DNA from: Brumimicrobium oceani
GTDB lineage: Bacteria; Bacteroidota; Bacteroidia; Flavobacteriales_D; Crocinitomicaceae
Direction: 5' to 3'
DNA length: 64,000 nucleotides
NCBI RefSeq assembly: GCF_003143775.1
Contig: NZ_QFRJ01000014.1
Span: 24,918-88,917 of the forward strand
Shown one piece after another: positions 54,001-62,010 of the stretch; position 1 is the first letter of the stretch, and the number at the start of each line of letters is the position of its first letter. The notes below the pieces were generated by a model, which was given only the letters and a program-made list of their open reading frames with translations, made no database searches and had not been told where the DNA came from. The position numbers were made by a program, and so were the translations under genes.

Positions 54001-54479
54001 CTTTTGTACTCTTGCGCACTTCTGATGCTTGTTTTAGAATTATATCCTAAACTTTCCTGTGCAGCTTCCAAGTCAAATCCGCCTATGGATTGTTTCGCTA
54101 TTTCCTTGGCTAAATCTTTTTCATTTCCCTCTACAAAATTGTGTAATGCCAATAAATAGCGCTGATGTCCCTCTTTTGCAGGCAAACCTTTAAATTGGTC
54201 TATATTTCCATTTTTTTCAATGTAAACACGGCCAGAATCTACATCAATTTCCCAATTGTCTTCATCGATTAGAACACTTCCTTTTAGTGATAATCCTTTG
54301 GTATTGTTGTGCCAAATGAGTTCTTGAATTGCTCTTGCGGTTGAGCTTTTTCCTGATGCATTGGGCCCAGTGATTATATTTACGTTCGCAGCCAGATTGT
54401 TCAAAGCTTTCATTCCCAATGGAAAACCTGCCATTTTACGAATGGATAAATCTTTTAATATGAAGCTTGACTTTTTCAT
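51003..54479 (-). CDS. YhaN-like SMC/Rad50-type ATPase with a C-terminal extension
   Basis: A 1158-residue ATPase. Walker A is GPNASGKSS (about residues 38-46), long coiled coils run from about 145 to 400 and 480 to 800, a pair of membrane segments (VILFVLSLLTIVSTYFFGAF, GLIGLLFIVAAFIFAY) sits in the middle at about 405-445, and the ABC signature LSTGSRVQLLLAVRL (about 843) and Walker B LPLLADELLAN (about 873) close the ATPase head. This is the layout of Bacillus YhaN, a membrane-linked SbcC relative. About 250 residues follow the head; I do not recognise that extra domain. The gene overlaps the YhaO-like gene by 4 bp (ATGA). Likely role: DNA end processing or recombination. Confidence 0.85.
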   Translation of the reverse strand: MKKSSFILKDLSIRKMAGFPLGMKALNNLAANVNIITGPNASGKSSTARAIQELIWHNNTKGLSLKGSVLIDEDNWEIDVDSGRVYIEKNGNIDQFKGLPAKEGHQRYLLALHNFVEGNEKDLAKEIAKQSIGGFDLEAAQESLGYNSKTSIRSAQEYKRYELAFKEYRNVRENQKQLSDEEKSLSFLEEEKQEAQQAERRYDFYNKVAEYLNARLKHKQLKDQLNDFPESIRNLAGNENELIQDYENALEDCEIKIEKAKKEILESKREFKELTIPENGVSQKVIAELDDRIAHLSDLARNIQRLKISISGLQEKENNALKTIDPTITAKKWEGINIKDVGELDKMLQNANQVLGEKEFLLAEIQELEKEAKEFKKGEVKPEIFTQGIKTLSDWLKEPQDTKGVSLQSLVILFVLSLLTIVSTYFFGAFGLIGLLFIVAAFIFAYSKKGGNSHTHKVREQDFSRSGLKSPASWNTENVAHRIDDLIEKLSVIKETERITQRLDTCKANLGKLQSRIDALHNQRNQWTEKLQSAPGFPKENSNDFSSLYWFLKNIIQWQEAHSQRKALEAEQTKTENHYRDELNKINELFANTNFPKAIDFREAKGVLTDLKAQESTRKDLFRSIENNNRIVSEQEFLRKSNEDKLSGIYSKIGIDKSEKSKVQDLINQLVDFKKIDQAFHTENQVFSDQKRRLETHSLYEEHKEELKELTIDLAQEKAKTNKEIATKLEEINKKITTIETKIRERKKGNKLESLLTEKEDALDGLHQLYEKNVKEATGDLIIKELKKETQHKNRPEVFKRANEIFNRITLGRYELLLNERGDTQFRALDKSLNRGYNLSELSTGSRVQLLLAVRLAYVETVESTIKLPLLADELLANSDDLRAKAIIEALIEISRDGRQVFYFTAQEDEVGKWQSHLSKTQLESKIFRLNSDGNETLSTDHFDTEFRQLNFSNEVPSPGGKNHHEYRAEIPVPSYNLLTQNASELPLWYLIEEVNLLYSALKIGVKTWGQLESFYQNDGIIEELNEEKFKQFSGRIQILNRFQELYKIGRSLPIDRTVLQDSGAVSEAWIDRVSDKLNEVHDDPHLLLHALKNREVSGFRTNSIEELESYLMSENYIDDQEILEKEELMISIQALISKLDIDTKALEQFLKRILERT

Positions 54480-55771
54480 TGATTCTGCTGTTCAATTAAT
54501 ACGGTTAAAATGCGATTACATTCATTGAGAATATAGCTGTTTGCTGCTTTAGTTTCATCTAAATCAAATCTTTCTGTCGTTCGTAGGGGCTCAAAAGTGG
54601 CGGATTGTTTTATGTTTGATTGCAGGCTTTCCCATTGTTTTTCTAATTTTTTAGAAAAATCAGTTGATTCTCCTTTTTTCAAGGCAATTATTGTTTTGGC
54701 CAGTATTCCAGCAGGAGAAGATTCCTTAGAAAGTTCTTCAAGATTTTCAACTTTTGGCTGAACATTTAAAGTTACTTTTCTTACAGTAATTTGTGTTTCT
54801 GTACTGCCCAATTCTTGCATGTAGTCTTGTGTCATTGGTGTTACCCAATTTTCTAACTCTTTAATTTTAGCATGTTCGCCAATTAAAACAAGGTCATAAA
54901 TCAAGAAGGAAACTTTCTCCAATTCCATCATCCTTGACTCAGCATCTTCAAAGACTTTTGAGCTTAGCGTATTTCTTATATCGGCTTCATTTAGCTGGTC
55001 TGTAATATCGATGGTTATTGTTTCATAGCGAACAGGAGATAATGGAATTTGTTCCGTTTGAATGCTGTTTGGACCGTGAATTATCATTAAAACAGGACCG
55101 TGTATTCCTTGTTCTTTGGCACTCAAAGCATGGGGAGAACCGGGGTAGTAAACCAAAGGCGCTGCTTCTCTCAATATTTGTGGTTTATGAATGTGGCCAA
55201 GCATCCAAGCATTCACTGGAAGATTCGAAAAGTTATTCAAATCTATGGGAGCGTAATTGCTTTTTGGAGAATCGACATCGCCATGTAAAAGTCCAATGCT
55301 GGTTATGCTTTGCTCAATTCCTGTGAGGTCAAATTTCAATAAAGGATCCTCATTTACATGTCTTTTGGGAAAAGACCAACCCAAGAATTGTATTTTATCC
55401 TCCTGCTTCGAAAAGCTTTTCATTTCCCAAGTACCATTCGCTCCCAAGAGGTGAACATTGTCATATTTCTTGACATTAACCAATTGAGAAAGTACTTCGT
55501 AGTCATGATTTCCAGAAACCATAAAAACTTCGATTTTTACCTTGTTCAGCTTTTCAAAACCAACTTGTAAAGGGCCTATGGCTTCAAAAAATCGATTGTC
55601 TTGATCCACAATATCTCCGGTTAGCGCCAAGACATCAATTTTGTGGTCAATTGCATAATCTACAATTCGAGACCAGGTAGATTTCGTTGCAATTTCATCT
55701 GAATTTTGTGGAATACTAGAAGATTGTTTTCCAATGTGAATATCTCCAGTGGCCAGAATAGTGATTGACAT
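54476..55771 (-). CDS. YhaO/SbcD-like DNA exonuclease
   Basis: A 431-residue metallophosphoesterase of the Mre11/SbcD class. The metal-binding motifs are in order: ATGDIHIGKQ, LTGDIVDQDN, VSGNHDYEVL, LHGDVDSPKSN and GHIHKPQIL. The remainder (about 240-431) is a capping and partner-binding region. It is the first gene of a two-gene operon; its TGA overlaps the ATG of the YhaN-like ATPase. In Bacillus, YhaO and YhaN have been linked to DNA recombination and repair. No signal peptide is present. Confidence 0.9.
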   Translation of the reverse strand: MSITILATGDIHIGKQSSSIPQNSDEIATKSTWSRIVDYAIDHKIDVLALTGDIVDQDNRFFEAIGPLQVGFEKLNKVKIEVFMVSGNHDYEVLSQLVNVKKYDNVHLLGANGTWEMKSFSKQEDKIQFLGWSFPKRHVNEDPLLKFDLTGIEQSITSIGLLHGDVDSPKSNYAPIDLNNFSNLPVNAWMLGHIHKPQILREAAPLVYYPGSPHALSAKEQGIHGPVLMIIHGPNSIQTEQIPLSPVRYETITIDITDQLNEADIRNTLSSKVFEDAESRMMELEKVSFLIYDLVLIGEHAKIKELENWVTPMTQDYMQELGSTETQITVRKVTLNVQPKVENLEELSKESSPAGILAKTIIALKKGESTDFSKKLEKQWESLQSNIKQSATFEPLRTTERFDLDETKAANSYILNECNRILTVLIEQQNQ

Positions 55772-56154
55772 AATTTTGAATTAATTGTAAGGATTTTCAG
55801 TTGGATGAAGATAAGGGGATTGTTTGAATTAAGCAAGTTGATATAAAAGTGAAATGTTTATTTGATGAATCTATTTGCAGGTTACATAGACAGAACAGAT
55901 GCAAAATCTTAAGCTTTTATTCTAATTATTTTACTTTCTTAATTTAGAATTGTGTCAAAAGCTAAATCTTCAAAATGGATAAAAACCAAAGATTCAATTT
56001 TAAAGCTGTTGTGTTTCCGTCCAAGGACTAATTACATCAGAAATTAGCTTGGGCACCATTTCAAAAACACATTCAAAGAAGAATAGATCCAACTATTAGA
56101 AGAGGAGAATATGGACTGTGATGAAAAATATCTTTAGGATTTATTATTCGATTT
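55772..56154. other. Intergenic region with a short dispersed-repeat copy
   Basis: Carries the diverged copy (TGTGTTTCCGTCCAAGGACTAA, here 56011-56032) of the 35-bp repeat. Directly after it, a plus-strand frame without start reads LHQKLAWAPFQKHIQRRIDP then TIRRGEYGL and a stop at 56119-56121. It looks like the C-terminus of a lost gene, but is too short to name. Confidence 0.4.
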
Positions 56155-57150
56155 CTATTCCAATTCCAAAATTCCTCTCTCCAGAATCTCGTCAGTTTCT
56201 AAATCAGTCCAGTCAAAAGAAGTTTCAATATCTGCTGGAACACCATTTTCTGCGTAGTTATTTCCATTCAAATCAAGTAGCTGACTCACGCTAAAACGAT
56301 AGGTCCAACCATTTGGGAGTTGACCGCCATTGGGTAATCCTCCGCCACCACCTGTGGCATCGCCAATAAGTTTGATGTTTGGAAAAGCTTTAGTGGCAAC
56401 GGCGAAGAAAGTGGTTGCACTGTATGAACCTTTATCAATTAGGACAACAACTGGTTTTAAGTATTGGACATTTCCATGAGGTGCGATGTAAAAATCTTCT
56501 TTTTCGCCAAAATCTGAATGATTTTCTCCATCTCTGGTGATGCTGTGTCCAACTAAGGTCTTCGATTCAACAAATCTTCCTAGTAATTTCGGAATGTTGA
56601 AGATTGCTCCACCACCATTTTCTCTTAAGTCCAAAATAATTCCTTTTGTATTGCTGTATCGTGTTAAAACCAAATCCATTTGAGCGTCGCTAAACCCAGA
56701 GGAGAAACTCCCATATCGGATATAAGCAATTTCTCCGTTACTCAAGAAATCATGTTTTAATGAGCCTGTTCGCCATGGGTCTGTCAAATAAAATTCATCA
56801 ATTGTTCTGGCGCGGTAATTTTTAGGATTATTCAAAGCAACATTGTAAGCCGAAACATTAAAAGGAGAGATTAAATTGGTATGGTCATCTTTTAGTTCAT
56901 TCAACATAGAAGCTAAAACATCAAATAACTCCATTTCGGAAGAGTTTTCATTCAACATTGGTCGATAGGTATTTTTCATTTCATCCCAATTGATGTCTTT
57001 TAATTCAAAATAGCTGTATTTTTTATCCACTTCATTCCATAAATAATCGAAGTTTTCCAAAGGGTCGCTAGAAGCCATGTCTGGTTTAAATAGCGCTTTT
57101 TCGCAAGAGGTAAAAACCAGAATGGACAAGATAATAATTAAGTATTTCAT
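56155..57150 (-). CDS. S41-family peptidase, lipoprotein
   Basis: A 331-residue C-terminal-processing-type protease. MKYLIIILSILVFTSC gives a lipoprotein signal with Cys16. An N-terminal helical cap (DPLENFDYLWNEVDKKYSYFELK) is typical of Bacteroidota S41 enzymes. The protease core includes GEIAYIRYGSFSSGF, GIILDLRENGGG, and the nucleophile region VVVLIDKGSYSATTFFAVA with Ser in SYSAT, then GDATGGGGGLPNG. There is no PDZ domain, so it is a short form. It is 3 bp downstream of a barrel-like gene, which suggests a functional pair at the envelope. Confidence 0.88.
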   Translation of the reverse strand: MKYLIIILSILVFTSCEKALFKPDMASSDPLENFDYLWNEVDKKYSYFELKDINWDEMKNTYRPMLNENSSEMELFDVLASMLNELKDDHTNLISPFNVSAYNVALNNPKNYRARTIDEFYLTDPWRTGSLKHDFLSNGEIAYIRYGSFSSGFSDAQMDLVLTRYSNTKGIILDLRENGGGAIFNIPKLLGRFVESKTLVGHSITRDGENHSDFGEKEDFYIAPHGNVQYLKPVVVLIDKGSYSATTFFAVATKAFPNIKLIGDATGGGGGLPNGGQLPNGWTYRFSVSQLLDLNGNNYAENGVPADIETSFDWTDLETDEILERGILELE

Positions 57151-57153
57151 GGC

Positions 57154-58056
57154 TTATTTAGTTTTGGTGTTAAAGTAAATTGTGTAACGCAATTGGTGAC
57201 TCGCCATTTGGAAGTCTTCAAATTTCCCTGGAGCGTGAGCGGCTTCCCAAACGTAAGACAGACTTCGGGCGTTTCCATTGGACATGTATTTGACGTATTC
57301 AAGCTGTGTTTTTAATCGCCAGCCATTTAATGACCATTTGTAATTGGCAAAAGCCCATTCTACAGGGCTGGTCTCCATTGCATTGAGTTCACTGTCATAG
57401 GCATAAGCATATCCAGGACGATAGTTGAAATTCAAAACACCAACATTCAGTAAGAATTTTAATTCTCTTTGAGCAGCTTTTAAAGTGGGTTTAAATAGCC
57501 ATAAATTTATTTGCTTGTCTTGATTTCGAGAAATATCTCGAGTCCATTGAGCTGAAGCCATTAGATTTGAAATGTTTTCTAATCCCATTGCATTGTTCTG
57601 CAAAGCTGGGTTTCCGCGTACATTTTGCGTTAGTTTGAGTGCGCCACCAATTTTAAAATTGTTTTTAGCATCAGAAATATCTTTTAACTTCCATAATTCT
57701 TGGTAAACAAAGTTGAACTTCCCAAATCCAGCAAGTCCACCGGCAGATATAAGTTTGCTCTGAGGAACATTCGGCATTTGTGCACTGAGTCCAAGGCCAA
57801 TTTCAAAAATACGAGATCTTTCTTCCGACTCTTTTAACCAAGAGGCATTTAATTCAAATCCAATTCCGCTGTAAAATAGAGGAGAGGTAGCAAAATCTCT
57901 GTAGAGAGGGTTAGTTACTCCAAAGGAAAGTAGCGTGTAGTAATTGCTTGAATTTTGATTTTTTGCCTGCGAATTAACATCTCTTTCTTGACTGATAGAA
58001 ATGAAACTAAAACTCAGGATTAAAGATAGTAATGAGAATTTTATACTGTTATTCAT
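57154..58056 (-). CDS. Outer-membrane beta-barrel protein
   Basis: A 300-residue exported protein from the ATG at 58056 (MNNSIKFSLLSLILSFSFIS, cleavage near ISQ); an ATG at 58077 would add seven residues before the signal. The mature sequence is a series of amphipathic strands (FGVTNPLYRDFATSPLFYSG, IFEIGLGLSAQMP, NFKIGGALKLTQN, KFLLNVGVLNFNYRPGYAYAY) ending in LRYTIYFNTKTK, so a transmembrane barrel of about 14 strands is likely. I do not recognise the family. It is followed after 3 bp by the S41 peptidase gene, so the two are cotranscribed. Confidence 0.7.
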   Translation of the reverse strand: MNNSIKFSLLSLILSFSFISISQERDVNSQAKNQNSSNYYTLLSFGVTNPLYRDFATSPLFYSGIGFELNASWLKESEERSRIFEIGLGLSAQMPNVPQSKLISAGGLAGFGKFNFVYQELWKLKDISDAKNNFKIGGALKLTQNVRGNPALQNNAMGLENISNLMASAQWTRDISRNQDKQINLWLFKPTLKAAQRELKFLLNVGVLNFNYRPGYAYAYDSELNAMETSPVEWAFANYKWSLNGWRLKTQLEYVKYMSNGNARSLSYVWEAAHAPGKFEDFQMASHQLRYTIYFNTKTK

Positions 58057-58286
58057 GCTTGGAAAGTTAGTAAACAAATTTAACTCTCATCAAAAATAGT
58101 CTATTTTACAAAATTCATCTGTTTCGAATCCGCCAATATTGAATATTGTATTCTTAATAAAACAACCAGTCAATTCACTTTTCAGGTTATTTAGTATGTA
58201 AAGGCACTCAGAAAGCTTAAATTAATTCTTTAGAAGCTAATAATCAAGCTGGCTTTATTCTATAGTATGAATTGAATTTCAGATTA

Positions 58287-58838
58287 TTACTGGAATAAAA
58301 CGAATACATTATGGTTTAGTGCTTCAACTTTCTTGTTGGTTTTGTTTGAAGAATAGAAAGTGTGCTTTTTACCTTGGGCGTAAACATGAATTTCCCAATC
58401 ATCATTTTCAAACAATTTTTTTAAAGAGCGCATTGGGACTTCTGTTGAAAAGCGAGACTTGAAGTTGTTTTTCGTTCTTTCATTAAATAGCAAAGTATTT
58501 TCCGTATTCGTAATGTTAATGATCGGAGTTGTGATATTCATGCTATCCACAGTTCTTATAATTTCGTTAACGTACAAACTGTAGTTTATTCTGGCATTAC
58601 TGTTTAAATTGTCTTTGTATCTAAATGTGAAATCTAGGTGGGCTTCCTCGTTTAGTTTTCTGTTTTCAAAGATGAAAGGTTTAACGAAGAATTGTGTTCC
58701 TTCTTCACCCACAAAAAAGGTTTCGTAGTACTTTTTACCAGACTTTGTAGCGCCCGGTTTAATTCCTGAACAACTAGAAAGAAATAACGCCACCATAATA
58801 ATAAGGGCAGGACTTAAGCAAAATATAGGTTTAAGCAT
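58287..58838 (-). CDS. Lipoprotein, unknown function
   Basis: A 183-residue lipoprotein: MLKPIFCLSPALIIMVALFL then SSC, lipidation at Cys23. The mature part contains KKYYETFFVGEEGTQFFVKP, NEEAHLDFTFRYKDN and EDDWEIHVYAQGKKHTFYS-like strands, an overall beta-sandwich look. No family recognised. It is the third of three minus-strand lipoprotein genes (58287-59688), 27 bp downstream of the next. Confidence 0.65.
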   Translation of the reverse strand: MLKPIFCLSPALIIMVALFLSSCSGIKPGATKSGKKYYETFFVGEEGTQFFVKPFIFENRKLNEEAHLDFTFRYKDNLNSNARINYSLYVNEIIRTVDSMNITTPIINITNTENTLLFNERTKNNFKSRFSTEVPMRSLKKLFENDDWEIHVYAQGKKHTFYSSNKTNKKVEALNHNVFVLFQ

Positions 58839-58865
58839 TTTTTATGGACTTTATTTGAAATTGGA

Positions 58866-59351
58866 TTAATGCAGTCTTTTAGACAATTCATTATAATTTA
58901 GTAAACTGTCCGATAGGTCTTTTGAGTCAGTAAGCGCTAAAAAGTAAATCAAATTTCCTTGAATATCGGTTGCGAACTCTGAAACATATTGATTTTCTTT
59001 CGCGTATTGTTTAAACTCAAATTTGGAATCCTCGGTCTTGGAATTCAATAACAGACTGTCATTAAAAAGAGGGGCTGTAAAAAGTTGGTCAGCGGAGGTG
59101 TTGACAGGAAGGCCTATGAATATAGTGTATCCAGCACCTTTTACGCTTTTGAATAGGGGGATCTGAGTAGCTTTGTTTTCGATGAGTTGTAGATAAGCTT
59201 TTTTTAATCCCACAGTGATTTGAGCTTCCTTTTCTCCTGAATTTAGCGTAAAAGCATTTCCATTAAAAAGGTCAATTTCGTTTTTATCCTTTTGAGTATC
59301 TCCACAAGCAAAAGTCAAAAACAGTAGAAATAAAAAAATATAATTTTTCAT
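58866..59351 (-). CDS. Lipoprotein, unknown function
   Basis: A 161-residue lipoprotein with a compact signal (MKNYIFLFLLFLTFAC, Cys16). The mature part is acidic near the start (GDTQKDKNEIDLF), then KEAQITVGLKKAYLQLIENK, GYTIFIGLPVNTSADQLF and a polar C-terminus. No family recognised. It sits between the TRL-like lipoprotein (52 bp upstream) and the lipoprotein at 58287, all in the same direction, and may share their promoter. Confidence 0.65.
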   Translation of the reverse strand: MKNYIFLFLLFLTFACGDTQKDKNEIDLFNGNAFTLNSGEKEAQITVGLKKAYLQLIENKATQIPLFKSVKGAGYTIFIGLPVNTSADQLFTAPLFNDSLLLNSKTEDSKFEFKQYAKENQYVSEFATDIQGNLIYFLALTDSKDLSDSLLNYNELSKRLH

Positions 59352-59403
59352 AGGCAGTTGAGGAAAAAGGCGGAAAGTACTAATTTCCGCCTATTATTTG
59401 AAT

Positions 59404-59688
59404 TTATTTTCCTGTTACGATTGTTTCGTGTGTAACAATAAGTCCTAGAATACTTGTTGATTTAATATCAACAGTTGAAATTTCTGTAATTCCACCGTTT
59501 TTAGCAGCCGTTTGAATACTTGCATCGGCGTTGAAAAACAAAACTCCTAAATAACCTGTAGCAGTTGCAGTTCCTACTTTGTCTCCAATAGTGTTACTTG
59601 TTGCATTGACAGGCATTGTTAAGGAACAGCTAGACATTACTGCTACTACCGCTAATCCAGCTAAGATTGATTTGATTGTTTTTTTCAT
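59404..59688 (-). CDS. TRL-like lipoprotein
   Basis: A 94-residue lipoprotein of the TRL-like type. The signal is MKKTIKSILAGLAVVAVMSSC (Cys21). The mature part shows the family pattern: ATSNTIGDKVGTATATGYLG, LFFNADASIQTAAKNGGITE, ISTVDIKSTSILGLIVTHE with a terminal VTGK. TRL-like proteins are small, glycine- and serine-rich lipoproteins of unknown role. The gene begins a minus-strand cluster of three lipoproteins, and its upstream leader may be structured (59710-59766). Confidence 0.75.
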   Translation of the reverse strand: MKKTIKSILAGLAVVAVMSSCSLTMPVNATSNTIGDKVGTATATGYLGVLFFNADASIQTAAKNGGITEISTVDIKSTSILGLIVTHETIVTGK

Positions 59689-60223
59689 AAATAATTATAT
59701 TAAGTTTCCCTACTCGTATGGCTTTTCGGTAACGCCCCGTTTTGTTGGTTTCTGGACTCCAAGTAGTTTAAAAAGTTTTATGACTTTATTATATCCGTTT
59801 TAAGTCGTTCATTCTGTTTTAGTTAAATAAAGCTGTTTAAATCCTTTGAGAATTGTAACTATTTAACTTTTCAAACTTAATAATTATTTGAATAGCATCA
59901 AATGTACTAAGCTTTTTTTAAGGTTGATTTAGAAAGTTTTTAAATTAAAAGCAACTAAAATCTTTTCTGTTATTTGGTCACTTTAATATCAAGTGCATTA
60001 TTTCTAATTAGTGGTTGGTCGGAAACAGACGAATTTTATAAAATAGATTATTTTTGATGAGAGTTGAATTTATTTTTATGAGGTGATGCCTTAGCATCAG
60101 GCGATTAAAAATAAAGGGAACTATCGCAAAAAGAAATATTTTTAATTTTGATGTGTTTCCGTCCAGACACTAATTACTTTAGAGTTTTGTTAAATTGCTT
60201 ACTATTGAATATTTAAATACTGC
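59689..60223. other. Intergenic region with a possible structured leader and a repeat copy
   Basis: Close to the TRL-like start, CTACTT...AGTAG (59710-59766, minus-strand sense) can enclose a TGGAGTCCA hairpin and a GGC...GCC hairpin with loop ACCG. This may be a leader RNA. A GATGC/GCATC hairpin lies at 60084-60097. The dispersed repeat lies at 60140-60174. Confidence 0.35.
60140..60174. repeat. Dispersed 35-bp repeat, copy 3
   Basis: TTTTTAATTTTGATGTG then TTTCCGTCCAGACACTAA; near-identical to 38886-38920 and followed in both by a CTA/TTA. See also the diverged copy at 56011. Confidence 0.65.
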
Positions 60224-60748
60224 TTAGGGTAATGATTGTAAAAAGGCAATTAGAGCGGTTTGTGAAGATTTTTTGTGCTCAACTGCCTTATCTAGATTAA
60301 TGGTTTTCGTTAATTCATCTGCTTGTTTATTGATTGTTTTCCAGGCAATTTCGAGCTCCGTATCAGAGATTGGATCTTCGCTTAAAACAGTTTTTAGTGT
60401 GTTTTTATTTAACTGCTCATGCTGTAATTGCGCAAAGGAGGGCATTCTGGTTTTGGGATACAGTATTTTGGGGTTGTCTAAAAAGGCTGAAATCATGGCC
60501 GATGTTCTTTTGCCACCAAAAGCTTCTAGACTTTTTTTTCCCCATTTGGCATCTTCGTCGTTTAATGCGTGACACTTGTAGCATTTTTCATTTTCAAAAA
60601 CTTGTTCCCCGTATTTAACCAATAGTGTTTTTGTATTATTTCCATTGTATTTAGAAATCTCCACTGTTGATGAATTTAAATTCAAGGAAATCAATAGAAT
60701 CCCGAAAATGAACAGTGACATATTATAAGTGAAATTTGATTTATACAT
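60224..60748 (-). CDS. Exported c-type cytochrome
   Basis: A 174-residue single-haem cytochrome c. The N-terminus is a signal sequence or anchor (MSLFIFGILLISLNL, preceded by an MYKSNFTYN stretch; the ATG at 60721 is a possible alternative start). The haem-binding motif is CYKCH in NEKCYKCHALNDEDAKWG, and the axial Met is likely in RMPSFAQLQ. The middle AFGGKRTSAMISAFLDNPKI matches small soluble electron-carrier cytochromes in oxidase-linked clusters. It overlaps the upstream nuclease-like gene by 8 bp. The electron partner is not in the window. Confidence 0.85.
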   Translation of the reverse strand: MYKSNFTYNMSLFIFGILLISLNLNSSTVEISKYNGNNTKTLLVKYGEQVFENEKCYKCHALNDEDAKWGKKSLEAFGGKRTSAMISAFLDNPKILYPKTRMPSFAQLQHEQLNKNTLKTVLSEDPISDTELEIAWKTINKQADELTKTINLDKAVEHKKSSQTALIAFLQSLP

Positions 60749-61163
60749 TCTGCTTTAAAACGCTTAATTGATTTATAGAAATGAATTTTTGCTTACCTTT
60801 TTTATGTTTTATAGACTCCCAAACAATCTTTCCACATCCCTTATAAGAAATGACAGGTAAACCAGATTCTTTTATTTTTATGACAATCAAGTTGTCTGGC
60901 TCGGAGCTTAAACCAACTTTATTCCGTTGCGTTATTTTAATTTGATATTTTTTATTTGTTGCAGGATCAATAGCATCATGACGTTTCTCAGAATTTTTCA
61001 ATAATTCCAAATTGAATTTTTCTTTAGCATAAACTTCTCCAATACTTCCCAACAAATGTCCATCAACTGTGAATTTCCTATTGTCTTTTTTGTAATTGTC
61101 TTCAAGTTTTCTGACAATGCCCCACAATTCTCTAATGGTCTGCTGTAATTCTTCTGCCTTCAT
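60741..61163 (-). CDS. Small nuclease-fold protein (PD-(D/E)xK-like, DUF6998-like)
   Basis: A 140-residue protein. An N-terminal helix (RELWGIVRKLEDNYKKDNRK) is followed by GSIGEVYAKEKFNLELL and then HDAIDPATNKKYQIKITQR, with a Glu, an Asp and a QxK element. That spacing is a plausible PD-(D/E)xK endonuclease core, and I recall a similar family as DUF6998, though the number is from memory. A basic, Cys-containing C-terminal strand (SYKGCGKIVWESIKHKKGK) completes it. It is cytosolic, with an 8-bp overlap with the cytochrome gene; the coupling is odd since the two have no obvious joint role. Confidence 0.6.
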   Translation of the reverse strand: MKAEELQQTIRELWGIVRKLEDNYKKDNRKFTVDGHLLGSIGEVYAKEKFNLELLKNSEKRHDAIDPATNKKYQIKITQRNKVGLSSEPDNLIVIKIKESGLPVISYKGCGKIVWESIKHKKGKQKFISINQLSVLKQNV

Positions 61164-61328
61164 AAATGTAAATTACACAATCGGCTTAAAGATACAAGGA
61201 TAACGCATGTTTTAAAATTATATTATGATCAATTAGTTGTTCAACAGCTATTCTTAGGCAATGAATCAGAGTAAGCGACGCGTCATGATATCAATGATTT
61301 TTTAGGTTAATTTCTATTTATTGTTTTT

Positions 61329-61925
61329 TTATTTAACGTCACTTTCTAGTTCAACAATAACTTCATTCTTTCGGTTAAAAACATCGAAAGGTGGGTTATA
61401 ACCTAGAAAGAAAAAATGCTTTGTGTAAATAATTGCTTCTGCGTCTAAAGCGTCGGTGAGTTGCTTTTTGTAATCTTGAATTTTTTCATCGCTTGCCCAG
61501 CCACCAAAAGTAATTGCAGCCACGGTTTTTGGAGGTTCTTCTTTAAATTTAATCTGAGAATTATTCGGTTTTGGAAGGGATTCTCGTGCTCTATCTTTCG
61601 GAACCATAAACATTACTTTCATTGAATCTTCTAACGACATGGCAACAGGTGAGGTCATTGCAATTTTTTCGTTTTTATCATTTCCCCCAAAAATGTAGCC
61701 TGCCAATATGCTAAAACCTTTCCCTGAAACCTCTTGATACTCTTTGTGAGGTAGCTTAACAGTCGTGAATAAACTTGCTTCATAATCTCTAACTTCGAAA
61801 CTTTCATATTTCTTTACAACGATGTAAGGGTAGCTTTCTGTATTACTTCTAATACTCATAGCATACACTTGGATCGCGATGAAAATGGAAATGATGACAC
61901 CTATGATAATTAGTAATATTTTCAT
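61329..61925 (-). CDS. SOUL haem-binding family protein
   Basis: A 198-residue SOUL/HBP-type protein read from the ATG at 61925 (MKILLIIIGVIISIFIAIQV, an N-terminal anchor); an ATG nine codons upstream is less likely. The SOUL fold is shown by YPYIVVKKYESFEVRDYEAS, FSILAGYIFGGNDKNEKIAM, TSPVAMSLEDSMKVMFMVP, and FGGWASDEKIQDYKKQLTDA, with the final FFFLGYNPPFDVFNRKNEV. Such proteins bind haem or tetrapyrroles in eukaryotes; bacterial roles are unclear. It lies between the nuclease-like and ZIP genes, in the same direction, with gaps that suggest separate promoters. Confidence 0.9.
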   Translation of the reverse strand: MKILLIIIGVIISIFIAIQVYAMSIRSNTESYPYIVVKKYESFEVRDYEASLFTTVKLPHKEYQEVSGKGFSILAGYIFGGNDKNEKIAMTSPVAMSLEDSMKVMFMVPKDRARESLPKPNNSQIKFKEEPPKTVAAITFGGWASDEKIQDYKKQLTDALDAEAIIYTKHFFFLGYNPPFDVFNRKNEVIVELESDVK

Positions 61926-62010
61926 GTTTTTTTTTAATATTTGTCTTATCAAAACAATGTAGGAGGTATTTCGTTCGAAGCTAAAAGTTGATGGCGTTTA
62001 TTGAAAAGAA

